Positions 35,513 through 44,211 of a stretch of 64,000 nucleotides of DNA are shown in pieces. A model generated the notes under the pieces. It had not been told where the DNA came from. It worked only from the letters and a program-made list of their open reading frames with translations, and did no database searches. Made by a program: the position numbers and the translations under genes. This DNA is from Devosia sp. RR2S18 (GTDB taxonomy: Bacteria > Pseudomonadota > Alphaproteobacteria > Rhizobiales > Devosiaceae). The first letter of the stretch is position 1. Each line of letters starts with the position of its first letter. The stretch lies in contig NZ_CP126539.1 in assembly GCF_030177755.1 (NCBI RefSeq), positions 1,574,001 to 1,638,000 of the forward strand, given 5' to 3'.

Positions 35513-36636
35513 CAGATCACCTCGATTTCGGCCTGGAGGGCACCGGTGGCCTTGATGGCCTGGAGAATGGCGATGAGGTCGCGCGGGCCGATGCCCAGGG
35601 CATTGAGTCCGTCGACCAGTTCCTGCAGCGTCACCGAACCCTGCACCACTTGAAGGGCGGTGTCGGACATTGTGGCGTCGAGCTGCGTATTGGGCTCGAC
35701 CGCCGTAACGCCGTTGGCGAGCGGATTGGGCTGCACCACTTCGGGGTTTTCGGCGATGCTGACGGTGAGATTGGACTGGGCCACAGCAACGCTCGACACC
35801 CGCACATCCTTGCCCATGACGATGATGCCGGAATTCTCGTCGATGACGATCTTGGCGGGTTGATCGGTTTCCACCATCAGCTGTTCGACGTCAGTGAGGA
35901 GGTCGACGATATTGCCGTTGAAGCCATGGGGCAGGGTCAGCCGCACGGTGGCAGGATCTTCGGGCACGGCCGTCGGCGCACCGATGAAATCGTTGATCGA
36001 GAGCGCAATGCGACGGGCGGTGGTGAGGTCGGGATTGCGTAGGGCCAGCCGGAGCGAGGTCTGCGCGCCAAGCTGGAAATCGATTTCCCGCTCAATCAGC
36101 CCACCCGAGGAAATGCGGCCGGTGGTCGGCACGCCCGAGATGATGGTGGCAGCATCGCCCTCGGCCTTGAAGCCATTGATGCTCACCGGTCCTTGCGCAA
36201 TGGCGTAGACCTCCCCGTCCGCCCCGAGCAGCGGGGTGACAAGGAGGGTGCCGCCCTGAAGGCTGTCGGAATCGCCGAGCGCGGCTACGGACACATCGAT
36301 GCGCGTACCTTGCGTGCCGAAGGGCGGTAGATTGGCCGTGACCATCACCGCGGCGACGTTGGCCGTCCGGACGTTCTCGCCGGCGGTGTTGACGCCGAGC
36401 CGCTCGAGCATGGACTGGAGCGATTGCTTGGTGAAGGGCGCGTTGTTGAGGCTGTCGCCCGTGCCATTGAGGCCAACCACGAGACCATAGCCCACCAGCT
36501 GGTTCTCGCGGATGCCCTCCATATCCACGATGTCCTTGATGCGGGCAGCGGCACCCAGAGCTGGCGCCAGCGGGGCAAACGAGAGCGTGACGCTGAGAAG
36601 GGCGGCGATGGCGGCGCGCAGGTGTTTGTGCATCAT
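35512..36636 (-). CDS. flgI: Flagellar P-ring protein FlgI
   Basis: FlgI forms the periplasmic P-ring around the rod. The 374-residue protein has a Sec signal peptide (MMHKHLRAAIAALLSVTLSFAPLAPALG) followed by the typical RIKDIVDMEGIRENQLVGYGLVVGLNGTGDS. The ATG at 36636 has GGAAG 6 bases upstream and is preferred over a frame extension to 36708, which would precede the signal peptide. A strong sigma-54-type site lies 55-72 bases upstream. It starts the operon flgI-flgJ-flgN-like-hypothetical and is divergent from fliX, as in Caulobacter. Confidence 0.95.
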   Translation of the reverse strand: MMHKHLRAAIAALLSVTLSFAPLAPALGAAARIKDIVDMEGIRENQLVGYGLVVGLNGTGDSLNNAPFTKQSLQSMLERLGVNTAGENVRTANVAAVMVTANLPPFGTQGTRIDVSVAALGDSDSLQGGTLLVTPLLGADGEVYAIAQGPVSINGFKAEGDAATIISGVPTTGRISSGGLIEREIDFQLGAQTSLRLALRNPDLTTARRIALSINDFIGAPTAVPEDPATVRLTLPHGFNGNIVDLLTDVEQLMVETDQPAKIVIDENSGIIVMGKDVRVSSVAVAQSNLTVSIAENPEVVQPNPLANGVTAVEPNTQLDATMSDTALQVVQGSVTLQELVDGLNALGIGPRDLIAILQAIKATGALQAEIEVI

Positions 36637-36690
36637 CGGTACTTCCAAATTCCGCGGGCGTGGGCCGCGGCTAGGCATTCGGGAGCGATG

Positions 36691-36708
36691 TTGCGAAAAG
36701 CGTGCCAA
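36691..36708 (-). promoter_or_regulatory. Sigma-54-type promoter for flgI operon
   Basis: On the minus strand the sequence is TTGGCACGCTTTTCGCAA, with GG-N10-GC spacing and a full TGGCACG -24 element. It is 55 bases upstream of the flgI ATG. Confidence 0.7.
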
Positions 36709-36776
36709 TGCCGGGGCCGACCGGGTCGAGCCCTGACTTTGCTAGCGTTCTGGGCTGCGGATAGTGGTGGTGGCGC

Positions 36777-36794
36777 TTGGCTTCATGCCTGCTA
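36777..36794 (+). promoter_or_regulatory. Weak sigma-54-like site near fliX
   Basis: TTGGCTTCATGCCTGCTA keeps GG-N10-GC but has TGGCTT instead of TGGCAC. It points towards fliX and lies just upstream of a perfect CtrA box, so it may be fortuitous. Confidence 0.25.
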
Positions 36795-36814
36795 AGCACA
36801 AATTGCCGAGTGCT

Positions 36815-36829
36815 TTAAGGCTCTGTTAA
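36815..36829. promoter_or_regulatory. CtrA-type box (perfect) upstream of fliX
   Basis: TTAA-GGCTCTG-TTAA matches the CtrA pattern exactly, 56-70 bases before the chosen fliX start. In Caulobacter fliX is an early, CtrA-dependent gene. Confidence 0.6.
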
Positions 36830-36884
36830 CCAGGCTGGGCAGATTTTGCCGGGGAAGGCACCACGGCGAAACGAGTCTCCACCA

Positions 36885-37298
36885 GTGCGCATCGAAACCA
36901 AGCGGACCAACAGCGTTGGCAAGAGCAGTAGCGGCAGCCGCCCAGGCTCCGGTCCGGCTTTCGTGCCTGCCGGCGAAAACGCACCGGCGCGCATTGCGGC
37001 CGCGGCACCCGTCGCGTCTGCCGCCGGCATCGACGCGATCCTGGCGCTCCAGGGGGTAGAAGATGCCACAACAGGTCGAAAGCGAGCAGTTCGGCGCGGA
37101 GGCGCGCTGCTCGACATGCTCGATGACATCAAAGCGGATCTCCTGATTGGCCGCATCAGCCTCGACCGGCTCGATCACCTATCGGGTCTCCTCAACGATG
37201 CGCGGGAGCGCTCCGTACCCGAATTGGATGGGGTACTCGACGAGATCGAATTACGCGTTCGGGTGGAGTTGGCCAAGTTTGGTCGCTTCCCCGCCTGA
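36885..37298 (+). CDS. fliX: Flagellar assembly regulator FliX
   Basis: FliX couples early basal-body assembly to activation of the sigma-54 activator FlbD in Caulobacter. The 137-residue protein has a disordered N-terminus and a conserved C-terminal region, LLDMLDDIKADLLIGRIS and DGVLDEIELRVRVELAKFGR. The GTG at 36885 (MRIETKRTNSVG) fits the family start; a TTG at 36846 would add 13 residues, and neither has a strong ribosome site. It is divergent from flgI, the same arrangement as in Caulobacter. FlbD itself is not in this window. Confidence 0.88.
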   Translation: MRIETKRTNSVGKSSSGSRPGSGPAFVPAGENAPARIAAAAPVASAAGIDAILALQGVEDATTGRKRAVRRGGALLDMLDDIKADLLIGRISLDRLDHLSGLLNDARERSVPELDGVLDEIELRVRVELAKFGRFPA

Positions 37299-37449
37299 CA
37301 TCGGTCATCAAATTGTTGTCAAAGCTGAGTTATGCGCCTCACCGTTGCTGGCGAGGGCGTGTTAAGCAGCCCCGCTTTGTGCGCTTGCCGCAGATCGAGC
37401 TGGCGCATATACAGGCCGCCCTAGGGGCGCATTGGAGTTGAGTCTGCTG

Positions 37450-37866
37450 ATGTCTTCTGTTGAGCTTGTTGACTACCGGCCGAGTGACGACGAGCCGTTC
37501 ATGAATCCACGGCAGCGGGAGTACTTCCGGGCCAAGCTCCTGGCGTGGAAAGACGAGATCCTGCGGGAGAGCCGCGAGACGCTGGATAATCTCCAGGAAG
37601 AATCGCAGAACCATCCCGACATGGCCGACCGCGCCAGCTCGGAAAGCGATCGTTCGCTGGAACTGCGCACAAGGGATCGGCAGCGCAAGCTGATCGCCAA
37701 GATCGACTCCGCGCTCAAGCGGATTGACGATGGCACTTATGGGTATTGCGAGGAAACCGGCGATCCAATCGGCCTGGCCCGGCTCGATGCTCGACCCATC
37801 GCTACCCTGAGCCTTGAGGCGCAGGAGATGCATGAGCGTCGCGAAAAGGTTTATCGCGACGAATAG
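37450..37866 (+). CDS. dksA: DksA-type RNA polymerase-binding regulator
   Basis: DksA binds the polymerase secondary channel and mediates the stringent response with ppGpp. The 138-residue protein has the coiled-coil pair (about 25-100, with the acidic DMADRASSE tip) and a C-terminal globule GYCEETGDPIGLARLDARP. Only one of the four zinc-finger cysteines of E. coli DksA remains, as in many alphaproteobacterial versions. The ATG at 37450 is used, with GGAG some 12 bases upstream; a TTG at 37432 is an alternative. It is followed by a strong terminator. Confidence 0.92.
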   Translation: MSSVELVDYRPSDDEPFMNPRQREYFRAKLLAWKDEILRESRETLDNLQEESQNHPDMADRASSESDRSLELRTRDRQRKLIAKIDSALKRIDDGTYGYCEETGDPIGLARLDARPIATLSLEAQEMHERREKVYRDE

Positions 37867-37881
37867 CCGGAAGTGATGTCA

Positions 37882-37907
37882 GGCCCGCAATCATGCGGGC
37901 CTTTTTT
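37882..37907 (+). terminator. Terminator after dksA
   Basis: GGCCCGC and GCGGGCC pair around a 6-base loop and are followed by six Ts. The T-run overlaps the stop codon of the convergent hybrid kinase. Confidence 0.92.
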
Positions 37908-40512
37908 ACCGGCTGGCGGCCCGGCGTTGCGTCTGGTCTGCCGACATGGCGCGGCTGACCGCATCTTCCAGGTTGGCTTGCGTGAAGGGCTTGGAGAGCC
38001 GGGGCAGGGTGGCGTCGGCACCGGGTGGAATATCGGCATAGCCGGTTGCCAGGAGAATAGGCTGGGCTGGGCGAATGGCCCGGATTGTCGCAGCCATTTG
38101 CGCGCCCGTCATGCGTGGCATGGCGTGGTCGGTGACAACCAGATCGAAATTTTCCTGCTCGTAGAGTTTCAGCGCTTCGGCTCCCGAATAGGCTTCGCTG
38201 ACGCGGTGGCCCAGATCTTCGAGCATGGCGACAGTGTTCATCAGCACCAAGGCATCGTCGTCAACCACGAGAATGTTGAGCTTAGCGTTGCTCGGACTGG
38301 CGGGCACCGGTTCGTCGGGGGCTGAGACGGTCAGCAGGGGAGCAGCCTTGGCGCCGTGGAGGGCCGGCAGCCAGATTTCCGCTGTGGTGCCTTGCCCGGG
38401 ATAACTTTTGAGCTGCAGCTTGCCGCCCGATTGCTCGACAAAGCCATGGACCATGGAGAGCCCCAGACCAGTTCCGCGGCCCACGCCCTTGGTGGTGAAG
38501 AACGGGTCGGTGGCTCGCTTGAGCGTCGCGGCGTCCATGCCTTCGCCGGTGTCGGTGACCGAGAGGCAGACATAGGTCCCAGGCGCCAGTTCTCCATCGC
38601 TTGGGCCGATCTGTTCCTCGCGCGCAGCAATGAGGATCTCGCCCGTGCCGTTCATGGCATCGCGAGCGTTTACCGCCAGGTTAAGCACTGCCGACTCCAG
38701 CTGGTTGGCATCGGTATCAACGCTGGGCAGGCCTGATGGGAGCTCGGTCTTGATCTCGACCGTGGGTCCGAGCGAACGTTCCATCAGTTCGGTTAGGCCC
38801 GAGATCAGCTCCGAGAGGTCCACCTGCTGGGTCTGCAGCTCCTGCTGGCGCGCAAAGGCCAGCATGCGCGTGGTCAGCGAACTGCCGCGCCGCGCACCCT
38901 GGATGGCGTTGTCGATCAGCCGATAAAGGTTTTCGTCCTCGGGCACGCGCTTGCGCAGGAGCTCGAGGCTGCCTGAAACCGCCATCAGGAGATTGTTGAA
39001 ATCGTGCGCGACGCCGCCGGTCAGATTGCCGATGGCTTCCATCTTCTGGGCTTGCTGCAAGGCCTGTTCGGTCTTGACCCGGGCCGTCGTATCCACCGCT
39101 TCGGGCACAAGGGAAATCACCTCGCCCTTTTCGTTGAAGGCGGGGCGCAGCGTGAAATCGAAATTGCGGGTGCCCGCAGCCAATTTGAGCGTAAGGGGCA
39201 GCGAGGCAGTCTGGCCGCGGGACGCCTCTTCCACCGCGAGCCGAATGGTATCGGACATGCCGGGGGTGTCGCTGAACCATGGCGTGTCCCAAAGGGGACG
39301 GCCAAGCACGTCCTGCCGGGCCGCGCCCATGCCGTTAAGTGCCGTATCGTTGAAATAGAGGACGGTGCCGTCGAGTGCCAACAGCCCCTGGTAGAGGTGG
39401 GAGGTGTCGAAGATGGTGCGGATATTCTTTTCGCTCTGGGCCAGCGCGGCAGTCCGCTCCTGAACCATGGCTTCAAGTTGTTCGCGGAACTGCCGCTCGC
39501 TGCGCCGTTGCGCCGCCTGCGAACGCACGCGCTCGATATGCGCCCAACTCCGCTCCGTAACTTCGCCCAACAGAGCCAGTTCACGGTCACCCCATTGACG
39601 CGGCACCTTGTCGTGGATGGCCATGAGGGCGGTGAGCCGGTCTTGCTTGACGAGCGGCATGCAGATGGTGGCAGCAATACCGATGCTCTGGAAGGTCGCA
39701 GCTTCGCTGGGGGCAATCTCCCGCAGATTGTCGTTGATGACGAGGGGCTTGCCTTGGCTGAGATTGGCAACGGCCAGTTCGCCGAAATCGGCCAGGCTGT
39801 AGTGGCCGACTATGGAGGGGGAGCCGGGGGCGCTCCAATCCCCACGGATGGTGAAGTGATCCTGGTCGGCTTCCATATCGGCATAGGCGCAATTGCTGAC
39901 GCCCAGATGCTCGCCCACTGCTTTGGTTGTGATGCGCATCACTTCGTCTGGGTCGACGGCGCTGGCTGTCGCACGGCCGAGTTCATCGAGGAAGCGCAGC
40001 CGCTCTTCGTTTTCCTGCAATTGCTTGCTGGCTTGAACGCTCCTGGTGGTCTCCACGACTACGGCGATGACGCCGATGGGGCTTCCGGCCTCGCCGATCA
40101 CGGGCGAATAATAGAGGTTCATGAACACCTGTTCGGGACGGCCCGAGCGGTGAAGCGTCAGCTCCTGGTCTTCGTAGGAAAGCGTGCCGCCGGCAAGCCC
40201 CACCCGCATGACGTTGTCATTGAAGTCGGCAATCTCAGCCCAGCCCTCGCGTACGGCCGATCCCAAGAGCTCGGGATGCCGGCCGCCAGCAAATTCGGAA
40301 TAGGCATCGTTGTAGATCATCGTGCCGCGCTCGCCCCAGAGGGTGACGATGGGCACGGGGGACCGGAGCAGGACGCCGATGGTTGTCTTGATCGACACGG
40401 GCCAGTCCGCGATGGGGCCCATGCCTGTGGTCGTCCAATCAAAGGCGCGAATGCGCTCGGCCATTTCGCGGCCACCGCTCAAGAAGTCGGCGCCGCCACT
40501 GCTGGTCTGCAT
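37906..40512 (-). CDS. Hybrid sensor histidine kinase with GAF and PAS domains
   Basis: The 868-residue soluble protein has, in order, a PAS-like region (about 20-140), a GAF domain (about 165-320), a second PAS domain (about 355-470), a HisKA domain with H503 in GGVAHDFNNLL, a HATPase domain (NLAVNARDAMNG, DTGEGMD, GRGTGLGLSMV) and a receiver domain with D795 in TDHAMPRMTG. It should autophosphorylate and pass phosphate to its own receiver and then to an Hpt protein. No output gene is adjacent. No membrane segment is visible, so the signal is probably cytoplasmic. An ATG at 40467 is an alternative start. Confidence 0.9.
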   Translation of the reverse strand: MQTSSGGADFLSGGREMAERIRAFDWTTTGMGPIADWPVSIKTTIGVLLRSPVPIVTLWGERGTMIYNDAYSEFAGGRHPELLGSAVREGWAEIADFNDNVMRVGLAGGTLSYEDQELTLHRSGRPEQVFMNLYYSPVIGEAGSPIGVIAVVVETTRSVQASKQLQENEERLRFLDELGRATASAVDPDEVMRITTKAVGEHLGVSNCAYADMEADQDHFTIRGDWSAPGSPSIVGHYSLADFGELAVANLSQGKPLVINDNLREIAPSEAATFQSIGIAATICMPLVKQDRLTALMAIHDKVPRQWGDRELALLGEVTERSWAHIERVRSQAAQRRSERQFREQLEAMVQERTAALAQSEKNIRTIFDTSHLYQGLLALDGTVLYFNDTALNGMGAARQDVLGRPLWDTPWFSDTPGMSDTIRLAVEEASRGQTASLPLTLKLAAGTRNFDFTLRPAFNEKGEVISLVPEAVDTTARVKTEQALQQAQKMEAIGNLTGGVAHDFNNLLMAVSGSLELLRKRVPEDENLYRLIDNAIQGARRGSSLTTRMLAFARQQELQTQQVDLSELISGLTELMERSLGPTVEIKTELPSGLPSVDTDANQLESAVLNLAVNARDAMNGTGEILIAAREEQIGPSDGELAPGTYVCLSVTDTGEGMDAATLKRATDPFFTTKGVGRGTGLGLSMVHGFVEQSGGKLQLKSYPGQGTTAEIWLPALHGAKAAPLLTVSAPDEPVPASPSNAKLNILVVDDDALVLMNTVAMLEDLGHRVSEAYSGAEALKLYEQENFDLVVTDHAMPRMTGAQMAATIRAIRPAQPILLATGYADIPPGADATLPRLSKPFTQANLEDAVSRAMSADQTQRRAASR

Positions 40513-40579
40513 CGAGTGTGTCGTCCTTGTGCCCCGTCACGCAACGCGGTCGCCCAACGCCGGTTCCATGACCTTGCTG

Positions 40580-42076
40580 CTAGCCGAGGTAGCGCTGACG
40601 CAGGTGAGCCTTAAAGAAATCGGCGTTAAGCGGCTCGCCTGTTGCGCGGGTAATGAGGTCGGGGGTTGACCAGCGCGAGCCTTGGCTCCAGATCTGCTCG
40701 GCACGCCATTGGTTGACGCGGGCGAAGTCACCCCTCCGCACGTCCTCACGAATGTCGGGCAGGCTTTGTTCGAGGGCGCGCCATTGTTGTGCGGCGATCA
40801 TGGCGCCGAGCGTGTAGCTGGGGAAGTAGCCAAACGCGCCTGAGGGCCAGTGAACGTCCTGCATCGGGCCGTCCTTTGGGTCGTTGATAGTCGAGATGCC
40901 GAGATACTCGGTCATCTTGGCGTCCCACGCCTCGGGAATTTGGCTGGCCTCGAGCTTGCCGCTCACCAGATCCTGCTCCAGCTCGTAGCGCAGGATCACA
41001 TGCAGCGGGTAGGTGACCTCGTCGGCATCGACGCGGATATAGCCACGCTCGACATGGTTCACCTCGTTGAGAATGTCCGGGATATCCCAGCCGGGTATCG
41101 CATCCTCACCCAGGTGGAGATGGACCAGGGGCAGAGCCCATTCCCAGAACTCGGAGCTGCGCGCCAGTTGCATTTCCACGAACAGGGATTGGGACTCGTG
41201 AATACCCATGCCGCGTGCCTTGCCAAGCGGCCAATGTGACCACTCCTTGGGGAGCCCCTGCTCGTATAGGGCGTGGCCAGTCTCATGCAGCACGCCCATG
41301 AGCGAAGACAAGAACTCATCGGTCCGATAGCGGGTGGTCATGCGCACATCGGTGGGTACGCCGCCGCAGAACGGATGATGGGAGACCGCCAGAGAGCCGT
41401 GTGTGAAATCAAAACCCACGCCTCGCATTGCCGCAAGCCCGAGTTCGCGCTGCTTCTCAATCGGGTATGGCGCGTTGAGCGGCTTGCGCGGCCGCACCGA
41501 CAGGCGTCGCTCCTGGGCGGCCACTGCCTCGGGCACGAAGTCCTTTAGGAAGGTCTTGAGATCATCGAACACCAGATCGAGCTCGGCCGTGCGGTTGCCC
41601 GGATCATATTGCTCCATAAGCGCGTCGTAGGGCGCGAGGTCCAGGGCGTCGGCCCGCAATTGCGCTTCTTCGCGCACCAGGGCGACCACGCCTTCAAGCG
41701 CAGGGAGGAAACTGTCCCAGTCACCTTTGGCGCGCAGCTCACGCCAGAGCTGTTCGGACCGCATGGTGGCCGCTGTGCGACGCTGCACGAACTCGGTCGG
41801 CAGGCAGGTGGCGCTGATGTAATTTTGCTCGAATTCTCCAAGGGCTAGCCGCTGATCCTCAGAAAGAGATTCTTCCCTGGTATCGGCAATCCAGTCCCCA
41901 ATTTCGGGCGCGGTGGCCTGGGTGTGATAGAGGCCCGCCAAGTGCGACATGGCCTCGGCCCGCTTGTCGCCCCCACCCACGGCCATATGCGTCGCTTCGT
42001 CGGCGCCGAGAATGGAGATGGCATGCTCAAGGGCTTCGAGCGTGCGGCCGAGTTCGTCGAGTTTCTGAAAGGACAT
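40580..42076 (-). CDS. Metallocarboxypeptidase, M32 family
   Basis: The 498-residue zinc enzyme removes C-terminal residues from peptides. The zinc-binding HExxH motif is HETGH (H264 and H268), with the downstream glutamate of GIHESQSLFVEMQ as the probable third ligand. Both motifs and the DVRMTTRY stretch are family markers. No signal peptide is present, so it is cytoplasmic. It sits among flagellar genes without a clear functional link. The 61 bases to the next gene hold no recognisable site. Confidence 0.93.
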   Translation of the reverse strand: MSFQKLDELGRTLEALEHAISILGADEATHMAVGGGDKRAEAMSHLAGLYHTQATAPEIGDWIADTREESLSEDQRLALGEFEQNYISATCLPTEFVQRRTAATMRSEQLWRELRAKGDWDSFLPALEGVVALVREEAQLRADALDLAPYDALMEQYDPGNRTAELDLVFDDLKTFLKDFVPEAVAAQERRLSVRPRKPLNAPYPIEKQRELGLAAMRGVGFDFTHGSLAVSHHPFCGGVPTDVRMTTRYRTDEFLSSLMGVLHETGHALYEQGLPKEWSHWPLGKARGMGIHESQSLFVEMQLARSSEFWEWALPLVHLHLGEDAIPGWDIPDILNEVNHVERGYIRVDADEVTYPLHVILRYELEQDLVSGKLEASQIPEAWDAKMTEYLGISTINDPKDGPMQDVHWPSGAFGYFPSYTLGAMIAAQQWRALEQSLPDIREDVRRGDFARVNQWRAEQIWSQGSRWSTPDLITRATGEPLNADFFKAHLRQRYLG

Positions 42077-42138
42077 GGATCACTCCGAAATAGCCGAAAT
42101 GGTGTTCCATAGCTGAGGACAACGGGCAAGAGGCCCTT

Positions 42139-42309
42139 TCAGGAGCGACCCTTCTTGTGGTTCCCCACTCGCGTCCAGGCAGCACCCAGAGCCGCGCCGA
42201 CCGCCAAGCCGACGCCGATCCAAAGCCCGAGATTTTCAAAGGCGATACCCAGAGCTGCCCCCAAAGCAATTCCAAGTGCTACGCCGACCCCCACTTTTGA
42301 TCCCGACAT
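42139..42309 (-). CDS. Small glycine-zipper membrane protein
   Basis: The 56-residue protein has two hydrophobic Gly/Ala-rich segments (about 5-25 and 29-46) with GxxxG spacing (GVALGIALGAALG, GVGLAVGAALGAAW) and a basic tail (RVGNHKKGRS). It would insert as a helical hairpin and could oligomerise. The ATG at 42309 has GGGAG 9 bases upstream; an in-frame ATG at 42324 is less well placed. The function is unknown. Confidence 0.65.
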   Translation of the reverse strand: MSGSKVGVGVALGIALGAALGIAFENLGLWIGVGLAVGAALGAAWTRVGNHKKGRS

Positions 42310-42369
42310 CTGGCTGACTCCCAAAATGGTGCGTACACTGGCAGCCTTGGTCGCGCCTGAAAAGGGGTA

Positions 42370-42423
42370 GAGGCGCAGCCGGGGGACTGCGCCTCTTGGG
42401 GAAGGTGGCCTCGTTCTGAGGCC
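42370..42423 (-). terminator. Hairpin cluster between flgH and the small membrane protein
   Basis: GAGGCGCAG pairs with CTGCGCCTC (42370-42395), and GGCCTC pairs with GAGGCC a few bases on (about 42407-42423). This lies 72 bases past the flgH stop and probably ends the flgF-flgG-flgA-flgH transcript. T-runs are poor. Confidence 0.55.
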
Positions 42424-42494
42424 GGGTGACGTTGGTCCTTCTGGACCTTCAGGGAGCCTGCCGCAGGCTTGGGGAAGTGCGGCGGGGAAACTGG

Positions 42495-43232
42495 TTAGAA
42501 GGGCAGGATCGCGTCCATGACCTGCTGGCCATAGCGGGGCTGCTGGACGTCGGTGATCTGGCCGCGGCCGCCATAGGCGATGCGTGCCTCGGCAATCTTG
42601 GTGGAGGGGATGGTGTTGTTGGCCTGAATGTCCGACGGACGCACAATGCCAGCGACGATGAGGTCGCGGACTTCGAAGTTGACGCGCACTTCCTGGCGCC
42701 CTTCGATCACCAGGTTGCCGTTGGGCAGCACCTGCGTCACCACTGCGGCGACGGAAGTCTCAAGGCTCTCTCGGCGGTTAACCGAGCCATTGCCCGAATT
42801 CTCCATGCCCGAATTGATGTCGATAATGCCGCTAGGATCGATAGTGCCCGCACTGACATTGTTCACGGCAACGCCGAAGATGCCACCTAGGCCCGCCGAG
42901 TTGGTCGAGGACCGGCCGGTCTGGGTCGAGTTGTCGATCTGGGCGCTATCGTCGACCGTGACGATCACGGTCAGGATATCGCCGATACGGTGCGCCCGCT
43001 CGTCCTTGAAGAAGCCCTTGGCCGAAGTGCGGTAGAGCGAATTGGGCTGGTAGGTATCGGCGATGGCGGCGGGCATTGGCATGCGCACCGGCTGATAGCC
43101 AGCTACAGTGGTTGGATCCTCGATGGCGGTAAGCACTGGTGCATTGCCGACATTGGCGAGGCGATCGGTGGTGTTGCAGCCGGCAAGGGTGGCCGTCAGC
43201 GTCAGGAGAGCGGCGAGTTTGAAGAGGTTCAT
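42495..43232 (-). CDS. flgH: Flagellar L-ring lipoprotein FlgH
   Basis: FlgH forms the outer-membrane L-ring. The 245-residue protein has a lipoprotein signal peptide with the lipobox LAGC (cysteine 19) and the conserved NSLYRTSAKGFFKDERAHRIGDILTVIV region. The C-terminus ends with GRGQITDVQQPRYGQQVMDAILPF, typical for the family. It is the last gene of the flgF-flgG-flgA-flgH operon and lies 21 bases after flgA. Confidence 0.95.
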   Translation of the reverse strand: MNLFKLAALLTLTATLAGCNTTDRLANVGNAPVLTAIEDPTTVAGYQPVRMPMPAAIADTYQPNSLYRTSAKGFFKDERAHRIGDILTVIVTVDDSAQIDNSTQTGRSSTNSAGLGGIFGVAVNNVSAGTIDPSGIIDINSGMENSGNGSVNRRESLETSVAAVVTQVLPNGNLVIEGRQEVRVNFEVRDLIVAGIVRPSDIQANNTIPSTKIAEARIAYGGRGQITDVQQPRYGQQVMDAILPF

Positions 43233-43253
43233 TGGATATTCTCCTGCAGCAGT

Positions 43254-44198
43254 TCAGAGGCCGGCAATGGCGAGCGGGTCATGGCTGACCTCGACTGCAC
43301 CTGCGGCGAGGGCGGTGGCGCTGATGACGCGCTTGGACATGAGATTGAGGACCTGGACCGGTTTGCCAGGGGTGGCGCTGGTCAGTGCCTGGCCTTTGAC
43401 GCTGAGGGTCATTGGTCCTTTGCGGAAGTAAATGGTGACCAGATCGCTCTTGCTGATCAGCATCGGGGTTTGGACGTCCGAGGCTTTGAGCATCATGCCT
43501 TCGCGGCTCTGGCGGCTGAGCGACTGACCCACGATGTCCTCGACGCCGACAATGCCAGTCGGCTCGGCGAAGCGCAGGGGTACGGCGCGCATCTCGAGGT
43601 GCTCGGGCGCCAGCACGGTGCCGGCCGCTAGGGACGAGACCAGGTGGGGGACTTCGATCATCACCTCGATGGTGCCGGTCAGATCAAGCGGCTGCTCGTA
43701 TCCCGCCACCACAAAGCGGGCGGTGAAAGCGCCAGTGCCGGGAAGATACCGCAGGCTGACGATCTTGGCGGGTTCGGCAACTGCCTCAGCATTGATAGCG
43801 GCGATCGGCTGGGAAAAGAGCGTATCGGCGGACATGCCTTGCCGCAGGATGCCGCGAGCAGTGAGATCGGCAGTGATAAGTTCGTTCAGCAATGCTTCAT
43901 CAACGAGGGTTGCACTGCGGGTAACCCGCACGGCCTCGAGCCCTGCGGGGTTGAAACCAGTCAGTCCGGCGCGATTGGCTGCCGCCCGTACATCGGCCAG
44001 CGGTACGATGCCAGTCGTGCCGGGCTGAGGGGCGCGGAACAGGCCCACCTCGGCTAGGGCACCGGCATCGGCGAACATATCGCCGACCGTTACGACGGGA
44101 GCGGCGACTACTACGTCGGACTGCAACATCGGTTCCGCCAGGCAGGTGCCAGCGAGAAGCAGGGTCGAGAGGGTGAGGGCGGTCAGGCGGCGGATCAT
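43254..44198 (-). CDS. flgA: P-ring assembly chaperone FlgA
   Basis: FlgA is a periplasmic chaperone that helps FlgI form the P-ring. The 314-residue protein has a Sec signal peptide (about 1-21) and a C-terminal SAF-like domain with GTVLAPEHLEMRAV and GQSLSRQSREGMMLKASDV. It is longer than the enterobacterial protein, mainly in the N-terminal half. It starts 13 bases after flgG and is followed by flgH, which it does not overlap. Confidence 0.92.
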   Translation of the reverse strand: MIRRLTALTLSTLLLAGTCLAEPMLQSDVVVAAPVVTVGDMFADAGALAEVGLFRAPQPGTTGIVPLADVRAAANRAGLTGFNPAGLEAVRVTRSATLVDEALLNELITADLTARGILRQGMSADTLFSQPIAAINAEAVAEPAKIVSLRYLPGTGAFTARFVVAGYEQPLDLTGTIEVMIEVPHLVSSLAAGTVLAPEHLEMRAVPLRFAEPTGIVGVEDIVGQSLSRQSREGMMLKASDVQTPMLISKSDLVTIYFRKGPMTLSVKGQALTSATPGKPVQVLNLMSKRVISATALAAGAVEVSHDPLAIAGL

Positions 44199-44211
44199 TA
44201 TGGCGGCCCTC

